A stretch of 64,000 bases of DNA from Phycisphaeraceae bacterium (GTDB lineage Bacteria; Planctomycetota; Phycisphaerae; Phycisphaerales; UBA1924): positions 1-64,000 of the forward strand of contig JAHCJI010000005.1 in assembly GCA_026126305.1 (NCBI GenBank), given 5' to 3'. Shown in pieces: positions 34,256 through 42,200 of this stretch. A program made the translations under genes and the position numbers. A model generated the notes under the pieces. That model was not told where the DNA came from. It ran no database searches and saw nothing but the letters and a program-made list of their open reading frames with translations. Position 1 is the stretch's first letter. Each line of letters begins with the position of its first letter.

Positions 34256-36601
34256 TCAGCACCCCGCGGCGAAGGCGTTCTGGAAGCACAGGAAGTCGAA
34301 GATGTCCAGCGTGCCCGAGCCGTCGCAGTCGGCGCGGAGGTCTCCGGCGGCGAAGGCGTTCTGGAACGCCAGGAAGTCGAAGATCGTCAGCTCGCCGTCG
34401 CCATCGAAGTCGGCAAAACAGCCCGTCGTCACCTCCAGGACTGGAGATGGCATGAGTGTCACCGGGCGCAGGCCAGGCTCTGCGATCGTGATACGCACCT
34501 GGGCAAACCCCGCCGGGCTCCCAGCGTTCGCCGTCAACTCGATGGCCCACACCCCCGAGCCCAATCGTGTGAATTCGCCGACGTCGATGCGTGGACCACC
34601 CACACTCTCGATCGTTGGGGGGGCCAGCACGAGCGAGGCGGGATCGCCGGTCCAGTCCAGAAAGTCCACCCTCAACGTGGTCGTTTCTCCCGGGGCGATG
34701 GAAGCCCGGTCGAGTATGGCCCGGCTGCGAACAGCATCGGGGCGAAGGACGAGGCTGTTCCGCCATGCTTCAAACAGATCGCGGAGCTGGAAGACCGGAT
34801 CGGGATCGCTGCGCGACTGGAAGGCGACGTTGAAGTTCATGAAGTAATCGCCCGCGCCACAGCCCGGGCCGGCCATGAACGCGCCGCCCGCGTTGCCGAC
34901 GACCACCAGGTTACCCCCGCTGATGCCCACCAGTTCGTCGAGCCCATCGCCGGTCATGTCGACCAGTTGGTACTCGCGCGGCAGCAGGCCCGTGCCGGCG
35001 ACCGCGACCTGCTCGAGCGCGCCGCCGACCATGCGATAGGTCAGCACGTCGGCCGCGGTGTCGCTCACGCCGACGACGATCTCGCGCGCGTCGGGGCTCG
35101 TGACGCTGCCCACGGCGGCCCAGTTGGGCGTGCGCGGCAGCGTGGTGAAGACCTGCTCGAACACGCCCGCCTCCAGGCCCACCACCACCAGTTCGCGGCG
35201 TGTGCGATGCACGCCCACCAGTTCTTCGCGGCCGTCGCCGTCCACGTCGGCGGCTTGCAGCACGGTGGCGTCCAGGTTGCTCAGGCCGATGGGCCCCAGC
35301 GCCAGGCCGCCCGCGCCGTCGTTGAGCAAGACGCCCACGATGCCCGTGGGCGTTGTGAAGCCCACGTCGTCGAGCCCGTCGCCGTTCAGGTCTCCCACGA
35401 CCCACTGCCGCAGGTCGCCGCCGGGCGAGAGCGTCTCGACGGCAAAGCCGCCCGCGCCGTCGTTGCGCAGGAGCGCCGCCTGCCCGCCCGAGGCCGAGCC
35501 GATGAACAGGTCGCTCGCGCCGCCCGTGCCGTCAAGGTCGATCGCCAGCATCGCCCCGGGCGCGATGGGCACGCTGGTGCGCACCGGGTCGCCGAAGCCG
35601 CCCACCCCATCGCCCGCGCCAACGGCGACCGCGCCCGCCAGCGAGTCGTAGGCCACCAGGTCATCCACGCCGTCGCCGGTCACGTCGGCCAGCAGCACAC
35701 GCTCGACGCGGCCGAAACGCGTGTCGAAGGCGGCGTCGCCGAGCACGGCCATCGAGCCCAGGACCGCATCGCCGGCGTTCAGTCGCGTGGCCACGCGGTT
35801 GCCGCTGGTGTCGGCCGCGACCACGTCGGGCGCACCATCGCCGTTGATGTCGGCGATGGCGACGGAGCGAACCGGCGCGGCGATGGGGTAGAGCCCGTTG
35901 CAGGCGTCGGTGTCGCCCGCCCTTGCGATCATCATGTACCCGATGTCGGCGCTCTTGAGGAAGCCAACAGGCGGCGTGCCGCAGGGGATGGGCAGGGGTG
36001 TACACGAGCACCGCGCGTCGCCGCCGCGGGCCTGGGCCGCCTCCATGCTCGCCATGAGCTTCTCGGCCAGGTCGCCCGGCGTGGCGATGATGGCCGCCAC
36101 GGCGTCGTCGACCACCGCCGGCCCGGTCAGCAGGTTGCCCTGGACGGCGTAGAAGATGCCCGCATCCGCGCCGCCCAACTCGCCCGTCACGCCCCCCGCC
36201 CACGCGCCCGCGCCCGTGCCGCTGAAGGTGCCCGCCCGGCCGGTGGCGTCGATGATCCCGTACTGCCGCGTCTGGTGCCCGCCGTCGAAGGTGGCCAGGT
36301 CGGCCAGAATCTCCGCGGGCGACAGCCCCCGCGCCAGGCCGTCGCGCACGCGAACGCGGTTGCGGCCCGACGAATCCACGAAGCTCTGGGCCGTGGCCGC
36401 CCCCACGCCGGTGATGATGACCGGGGTGTTGGCCCGCAGGTCGAAACCGGTCAGGCACGTGGCCGATCCCAGGGCGATCTCGCCCGTGCGGGTATCCACT
36501 AAGAGGATCGACCAGGTGGCGTTGGCGGTGCCCGCGGCGGCCAGCAGGGCGAGGGCGGACGCGATGGCCTTGGGGCGACTGGTGGGGCGACTGGTGGGCA
36601 T
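34256..36601 (-). CDS. Secreted DUF1028 + FG-GAP protein with C-terminal dockerin-like (GC-type) tag
   Basis: Exported protein of 781 residues. After a signal peptide (IASALALLAAAGTANA) comes a DUF1028-type domain (about 30-220, ATWSILLVDTRTGEIALGSA, GLSPAEILADLATFDGGHQT), a family with an Ntn-hydrolase-like fold. Next come about six FG-GAP/VCBS repeats (for example VAIADINGDGAPDVVAADTS, DLNGDGLDDVGFTTPTG), a calcium-binding beta-propeller. A sandwich-like region (about 590-715) follows, then the tag (DFDGDGELTIFDFLAFQNAF, DCDGSGTLDIFDFLCFQNAF) ending AAGC. ATG at 36601 has GGGAGG 7 bp upstream. Confidence 0.87.
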   Translation of the reverse strand: MPTSRPTSRPKAIASALALLAAAGTANATWSILLVDTRTGEIALGSATCLTGFDLRANTPVIITGVGAATAQSFVDSSGRNRVRVRDGLARGLSPAEILADLATFDGGHQTRQYGIIDATGRAGTFSGTGAGAWAGGVTGELGGADAGIFYAVQGNLLTGPAVVDDAVAAIIATPGDLAEKLMASMEAAQARGGDARCSCTPLPIPCGTPPVGFLKSADIGYMMIARAGDTDACNGLYPIAAPVRSVAIADINGDGAPDVVAADTSGNRVATRLNAGDAVLGSMAVLGDAAFDTRFGRVERVLLADVTGDGVDDLVAYDSLAGAVAVGAGDGVGGFGDPVRTSVPIAPGAMLAIDLDGTGGASDLFIGSASGGQAALLRNDGAGGFAVETLSPGGDLRQWVVGDLNGDGLDDVGFTTPTGIVGVLLNDGAGGLALGPIGLSNLDATVLQAADVDGDGREELVGVHRTRRELVVVGLEAGVFEQVFTTLPRTPNWAAVGSVTSPDAREIVVGVSDTAADVLTYRMVGGALEQVAVAGTGLLPREYQLVDMTGDGLDELVGISGGNLVVVGNAGGAFMAGPGCGAGDYFMNFNVAFQSRSDPDPVFQLRDLFEAWRNSLVLRPDAVRSRAILDRASIAPGETTTLRVDFLDWTGDPASLVLAPPTIESVGGPRIDVGEFTRLGSGVWAIELTANAGSPAGFAQVRITIAEPGLRPVTLMPSPVLEVTTGCFADFDGDGELTIFDFLAFQNAFAAGDLRADCDGSGTLDIFDFLCFQNAFAAGC

Positions 36602-36754
36602 GGGCAAACCTCCCGGAACGGCGCGTGGCACGTGGTTGCCCCGCTCTTGGACAGATTACCACACTTCCGCGGGCAAACCAAGGCCGTTTTCCCCCGCCGC
36701 CGTCGCGGCCCATAGAATCGAGTTTGGGCCCGCCACACCGCCTCGGGAGCCGAC

Positions 36755-37378
36755 ATGGACCTGGAAACCCGCATCGCCCAGTTCGAGAACATGTGCCGGG
36801 AAGATCCGGACAACGACATGGCCCACTTCTCGCTGGGTGGGGCCTACGCCCAAGCCGGCCGGCACGCCGACGCGGCGGCCAGCTACATCCGCTGCATCGA
36901 GCTGAACCCGGCCATGAGCAAGGCCTACCAGCTCGCCGGCCGGGCCCTCATCGACGCGGGCCGGGGCGAGGACGCCGCCGAGCTGCTCACCACCGGCTAC
37001 CGGAGCGCGGCCGAGCGGGGTGACCGCATGCCCATGCTGGCCATGGGCGAGATGCTCGAGACCCTGGGCGCCCCCGTGCCCGAGGTGGCCGCCAAGCAGC
37101 CCACCGCCGCCGAGGAGGCCCAGGGCGACTTCGTCTGCCAGCGCACGGGCAAGCGCGGCCACCAGCTGCCCCGCCCGCCCTTCAAGGGCGCAATAGGCCA
37201 GTGGATCTACGAGAACATCAGCCAAGAGACCTGGAACGCCTGGATCGGCCAGGGCACCAAGGTCATCAACGAACTGCGGCTGGACCTGAGCCAGGACAAG
37301 GACGCCGAGCTCTACGACCAGCACATGCACGAGTATCTGGGGCTGGACACGGCGATGCTCGAGTCCATGCGGCGGTAG
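36755..37378 (+). CDS. TPR protein fused to a YggX-like Fe(2+)-trafficking domain
   Basis: Protein of 207 residues. Residues 1-110 hold about two to three TPR units (AHFSLGGAYAQAGRHADAAA, AYQLAGRALIDAGRGEDAAE). Residues 128-200 match the YggX family: FVCQRTGKRGHQLPRPPFKG, IGQWIYENISQETWNAWIGQ, KVINELRLDLSQDKDAEL. The single Cys near the domain start corresponds to the YggX cysteine. YggX proteins protect iron-sulfur clusters and handle Fe(II); the TPR fusion suggests protein docking. No strong ribosome site is visible. It lies 153 bp from the divergent FG-GAP gene start. Confidence 0.88.
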   Translation: MDLETRIAQFENMCREDPDNDMAHFSLGGAYAQAGRHADAAASYIRCIELNPAMSKAYQLAGRALIDAGRGEDAAELLTTGYRSAAERGDRMPMLAMGEMLETLGAPVPEVAAKQPTAAEEAQGDFVCQRTGKRGHQLPRPPFKGAIGQWIYENISQETWNAWIGQGTKVINELRLDLSQDKDAELYDQHMHEYLGLDTAMLESMRR

Positions 37379-37477
37379 GCGGCCGGGGTTCGTGGGTGTC
37401 GGGGCTTGTGCAGATTGCCAACCGGAGCTTCCGTACATAGACCAAAAGTCTAATGCTCTGGGTGTGCCCGCGGACAC

Positions 37478-37712
37478 CGCCAGAACCCCTGCGCATCCGG
37501 ACAAGACCCATGCGCAAAACGCCAGTACCCCTGCGCAAAACGCCAGAATACCTGCGCATAACGCCAGAACCCCTGCGCAAAACGCCAGAATACCTGCGCA
37601 TAACGCCAGAACCCCTGCGCAAAACGCCAGAACCCCTGCGCATAACGCCAGAATACCTGCGCAAAACGCCAGCATGCGCGCGCATTCTGAGAGTTTGTGC
37701 GCATATTGGGAG
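37478..37712. repeat. Array 2: tandem repeat with 21-bp period
   Basis: Units start at 37478, 37499, 37520 and every 21 bp to 37667. The consensus is CGCCAGAACCCCTGCGCAAAA, alternating with CGCCAGAATACCTGCGCATAA. It is the reverse complement of the GCGCAGG-type units of array 1. At 37672-37695 the array flips to a forward-type unit (GCGCGCATTCTGAGAGTTT). All frames stay open because the period is seven codons; I see no evidence of translation. Confidence 0.9.
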
Positions 37713-37724
37713 TTGGGTCATGAC

Positions 37725-37998
37725 TCGCCGAGGCCGTTTTCCGCCGCTTCCTGCGGCATGTGGCGGCCGACCTCACCGCCGTCCAGATCGCCCAGCCCAC
37801 CGGCCTCAACCGCAGCACCGTCAACCGGCTGCTGGCCTGCCTGCGCGAGCGCATGTCCAGGGCGTGCGAGCTCAAACGGCCTGGTCGACATGGGATGGAA
37901 GGAGCACCTGCGGGTCGATCACGGGGCCAACGAGTTCAACAGCCGACGGGTCTCCGGCAACCAAATCAACGGCATCGTGGGCTTTTGGGGCGTCGATG
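37725..37998 (+). pseudogene. Remnant of an IS1595 (ISXO2-like) transposase
   Basis: Two pieces in different frames match an ISXO2-type transposase. The first reads FRRFLRHVAADLTAVQIAQP then LNRSTVNRLLACLRERM, an N-terminal helix-turn-helix. The second, after a frameshift near 37870-37880, reads LVDMGWKEHLRVDHGANEFN then INGIVGFWG, the C-terminal catalytic-core ending (usually NGIESFWGYAK). The middle is deleted, there is no start codon, and the end runs into the methyltransferase stop. No terminal inverted repeats were found. Confidence 0.75.
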
Positions 37999-38856
37999 CT
38001 ACGACCTCGCGTTGCGTTGCAGGATCATGTGTCGCTGTTCTTTGAAATGACGCCGAATCTCGAGCACTCCAAAGAACGGAGACCACAACGCACGTTCGGC
38101 TTCATCCGTGGCGTAGCGATAGTTTTCGGCAACGATCTCCCGACCCCATTCGTACACGCCATCATGCATACGCAATGACCGATCGAGGACGCTTTCGGGC
38201 ACGTGCGTCAGGTGTACGTTCTCATCCAGTGCGCTGATGATCGCCATGCCGCCGGGACGCAGCACGCGGGCCAACTCTTCGACCCAGCCATGGGCATTCG
38301 ACGCGCGTATGTGCGTGAATACCGAGTTGGCAAAGATCAAGCCAAACTGACCTCTTTCATAAGGAAGTTGGGGTTCACTCCCATTCTGGTGGATGTCCAC
38401 GCGATGGCCCAGGTGCTCCCGGCAGAACGCAACAGCTTCCTCGGTCACATCGGTGCCGAACAATGCCGGCCCGATAGGCAACCAGTGCCGGATTAACCTG
38501 CCAAATCCAATTCCAAAATCGAGAACCGATCCCAAGTTACGTGGATCGACCCCGTGGTCGGATAATTCCCTGAGGTATATGAGCATGGCACGGGCCCCGG
38601 TGGCAAAGAAGGCATCCGGGTTGGCCTTGGCACCATGCTGGATGATCCGGACACTCGCGCCCGGCGTGGCATGATCGTCCGACTGCAAGGGGTCGAGCGA
38701 CATGCCGAATGCTTCTTCATAATGTTCGGCCAGCCTGCCCAACCAGTACGCACGCTCGGTTCGCCAATGCTCTATAGCATCCGCTGGCAGATGTCCCGGA
38801 GCATGATGCGTCGACTGTTCGGACTCAATATTGGCCGATGGCGTCGAAATCGTCAT
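37999..38856 (-). CDS. Class I SAM-dependent methyltransferase
   Basis: Protein of 285 residues with a methyltransferase fold: motif I is GSVLDFGIGFGRLIRHWL, strand 2 ends FGTDVTEEAVAFC, and later blocks are GQFGLIFANSVFTHI and LARVLRPGGMAIISALDE. The N-terminal 80 residues are helical and may bind the substrate, which is unknown. I chose the ATG at 38856; the frame extends to 39036 but that part runs through the tRNA-Pro gene. The GC of 38-38.9 kb is lower than around it, so transfer is possible, as the adjacent transposase remnant also hints. Confidence 0.82.
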   Translation of the reverse strand: MTISTPSANIESEQSTHHAPGHLPADAIEHWRTERAYWLGRLAEHYEEAFGMSLDPLQSDDHATPGASVRIIQHGAKANPDAFFATGARAMLIYLRELSDHGVDPRNLGSVLDFGIGFGRLIRHWLPIGPALFGTDVTEEAVAFCREHLGHRVDIHQNGSEPQLPYERGQFGLIFANSVFTHIRASNAHGWVEELARVLRPGGMAIISALDENVHLTHVPESVLDRSLRMHDGVYEWGREIVAENYRYATDEAERALWSPFFGVLEIRRHFKEQRHMILQRNARS

Positions 38857-38978
38857 GCCATAATGTCGTCTCGGAGGGTCATCCGAGTTGACTTTCCACA
38901 GGCAAGCCTTCCGTACGGCATCACCGCCGCGCGGCCAAAGTCCGGTCGCAAGCCATCGAAATGCTGGAAAGAATCCAA

Positions 38979-39052
38979 TCAGGGCGACAGGATTTGAACC
39001 TGCGACATCCTGCTCCCAAAGCAGGTGCTCTACCAAGCTGAGCTACGCCCTG
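38979..39052 (-). tRNA. tRNA-Pro (anticodon UGG)
   Basis: A complete cloverleaf on the minus strand, 74 nt. The acceptor stem is CAGGGCG / CGCCCTG, the D-stem GCTC / GAGC, the anticodon stem CCTGC / GCAGG with loop TTTGGGA (anticodon UGG, G37), and the T-arm GCAGG-TTCAAAT-CCTGT. The discriminator base is A and CCA is not encoded. It lies between the methyltransferase gene and the pilus cluster. Confidence 0.95.
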
Positions 39053-39142
39053 TACGCCACTTAGCCAGACTGTGAAGTGTAGCCATTGTGTCGCACGAGG
39101 AGCGGCGCCTCCACCCCGCTACAACTCGGGTGGAAAGCAAAC

Positions 39143-39180
39143 CGCGATCGGGTGGGCTCCCTCTGCTCCACCCGATCGCG
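39143..39180 (-). terminator. Strong hairpin at the end of the pilus/T2SS cluster
   Basis: A perfect 13-bp stem (CGCGATCGGGTGG / CCACCCGATCGCG) with a 12-base loop lies 33 bp after the stop of the last pseudopilin gene. On the minus strand it is followed by GGTTTGCTTT, a weak T-rich tract. It probably ends the operon. Confidence 0.65.
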
Positions 39181-39212
39181 TCCCCCCTCCCCGTCTCATG
39201 GCGGGCTGGCGC

Positions 39213-42200
39213 TTACAAGGGCAATTCCTCGAACAACAGGACCTTGGGCCGATCGCCCGCCTGGCGAACGTTGGATCGGTCGAGCACGATCAGGTACCGG
39301 CGGGCAACCGAGGGCGACATCGGATCACCCGGCCGAAGCCCCTCGACATCCTCGCGTGCGTAGCCGTGCAACACGAACCAGATCGCGTACACATCGCTGC
39401 GGACGCTGACAGAGTTTGCCACGCCGTTGAAGAGGGCAAGTTGCTCGTCGTAGTCGTCGATGATGCCATCATCCAGCGTGCCATCCGCAAGGTCAACACG
39501 ACCAGAGGCGTCGTACAGTATGGCGTCAAGGCCGGGCACATTGAGCGAGCGTCCATCGCGACCCAGGCGGCGGATCATGTGCGGCTGGGCATACGTCGCG
39601 CCACCCAAGCCCGTGCCACCTGGCGGTGGCGGGGGAATATCCGCCGCGAGTAACTCGCCCACGGACAACAGGCCAGGATGCTCACGCAAGGCATCGATCC
39701 CTGTGACTTGCCTGCGCCCGTTCGCGTCGCGTGGGTCCAAGTCGCCGCTTGAGCTTGGCCCTCGGAATGAAACCGAAGTCCCCAAACGAACCCGATGGGC
39801 GGCCTTGTCTCGGTAGGAGCGAACACCCGCGGCCACGTCCGAACGGCTGTCGTGCAGCACGGTGGCACCGTCACGGATCCAGTGCTCGTCGGGCGAATTG
39901 AAGACCGGTGTCAGCCCGGGCAGCACGCTGGCCACGGCCTCGCTGGCGGTGTTGATGTTGATCCGTCCGGTCACTGGCGTGCGTGCATCGATGGGGGCGG
40001 CAAGCGTAGTCACGCTCGAAACCAAGGCCATCGCGTGTGGGATGCCAAGGCCCCGCCGATCATCGCCAGCACTGAAATCGCCGGAGTTATCACGATCCAC
40101 AAACGGAGCGGGAAGGTCCAGCGACAGATGCGCACGGTCGAGCAGGCCGTTGCGATAGATATCGCGCGGCAGCCCTGGGTAATAGAAGGAACTGCCAGCG
40201 GCCGGCGCATTGTCGTAGCCCAAGGAAAGGGTCAGCAGTTCGCCCGTCGTGAACCAATCGAGCACCGCCGGGTCCAGTGTGCCGCCATCACGCGCGGGCA
40301 TCTGCACCGGGCCCATCGCCATCACGCCTAAAAAGTCTCCGGGGCGCAACATCCGAACGAAATTTGTTGGGGAGACTTCCAAGAATCCCCGACGGTCGTT
40401 GCGGAACGATTCGACGTGCAGGCGCTGATCAAAAGCGATGCCGTCGGGATGGTCCGAAGCGGCGATGATCTTGCGGACCCGGTGCGTCGCGTCGGTCACA
40501 TCCAGCGCAATGTCGGTGGGGAATTGGGCGCTCGCACCGCCTGTCCCGCCCGTGCTTGCAAACAGATCCCGAAGAGAACGCTCGGCGGATCGGTACTTCG
40601 CGGCACTCGAAGCGATGAAGTTCGTACGAAGCAGCGAGAATCCACCGGAGAAATCGATGCCGTCGGTGTCTACTTCGTTCAGGGACTGTCCGTTGTCGAA
40701 GAAACGCTTCTCGAGGATGTACGCCGGCAAGGCCCCGCGAGGTGCAACCGCCGCCCCGGTCGGGCGTGCGATGGTCGCCCATGTCGCCAGCGAAAAGCCC
40801 CAATTGTCCTGCGCCTGCAAGGGGGTCGTCTCTTCCGGTCCGGCGGCGGTGCCCGAGATCGATACCTGGATGGCGGGCGGACGACGGTCGAGGGTCGGGC
40901 GCTCGCTGTCTGGGGCTGGGTCGTAGAGCCTGTCCAGCATCACATCGGTCGTGGCCCCACCGTTGCGATGCAACCGCCGCCACAGCGTGACCTCACGATT
41001 CGCGTCGGCCAAGGCACCCGCCTCGCCGGGGCTTGCGACAAGCATGTCGTCGGAGTTCGCGGGCACTCCGAGCAACTCCACCACGTCGCCGTTGGGAACT
41101 CCTGTGAAATGCAGGCTGATCCAACTCTCCACGAGACCCGTTGGGAAGGAGAAAAAGTTAACCGCCGCGTTCGAGGCGCGCTGCGCAAAGTTCACCGTCG
41201 TGGCGTGAACCACGATGCTCTCGCCAGCGGGAATCACCGTTCCCGATGGGATCTGGAGGCCATCGACCAACCTGCCGAAGCGGATGTAATACTGGTTCGG
41301 ACCAACCTCGATGTCCTCGGTGTATGGGTTGCTCAGCTGCACGGCCAGCACCTGGCCGATGTAGTCCGAGTTGGCCGTGTTCGTGTCGAAGTCGATGGTG
41401 ATCTCCGCCGCCGTGCCCGTCCCAAGGCCCGGAATGCCACTGCCCGCACCGGGCGGAATGTACTCGTCATCGCCGCCAGCGCGGGGTGGTGCGTCGGTAA
41501 AGATGTTGTACAGAGAGACCTGCGTGATGAACGGGTGGACCTCGTGCCCGTACACGTTCATCGCTACCACGCCGTCCACGTCCGAGGCCTCGGGCAATCG
41601 ATCGTCGCCAAGGTCCAAACGGCCGCTCACGCCCGCCGTCCCGCCCCTGGGCTCGCTCCACCATGGGAAGAGGTCTTGCGCAATGGGATCGTTCTCGAGC
41701 GTGGCTCGTGTGGCGCTGTTGCCATCCACCAGCAAGGTGAAGGCGCTGGGCACACCGTCTCCATCGAACGCGTCGATCATGTTCGCGGTCATGTGCGCGG
41801 CGGTACGCAGCGCAAACAACCGATCGAAGCCGTAGAAGGTGCTCTCCCACTGCGTGTTCGACCAGGCTCCGGGCTCGATGGCGGCTGGCAGCAAAGCGTT
41901 TGCATAGGCACGCAAGAGCGGGTGGGCATTGCGACGCAAACGCTGCGCAACCTCGCCGGCCGGATCTTCGGGCAAGTCCGTCGGCGCTGCCAGCGTCAAC
42001 AGGCGGTACCCGTCGTGCAGTATGTCCGGATCGAGATTGGTCGGATCGGGTGCCACGCTGGCCTCACGCAGGCTCGAAACGCTCGCAAACAATTGGGATG
42101 CGTTGGGCGTGGCCGTGGTAAACAGCACGCGCGTTGGAACGCGTGGCAAGGCACCGCTCAGCGTTGTAAGATGCTGGCGAACACTCGTGTGTCGCAACCC

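Noticed and set aside
37725-37998. Intact transposase or helix-turn-helix regulator
   Set aside because: The two matching pieces are in different frames, the central part is missing and there is no start, so it is treated as a remnant.
38857-39036. N-terminal extension of the methyltransferase gene
   Set aside because: The first codons run through the tRNA-Pro gene in antisense, so the ATG at 38856 is used.
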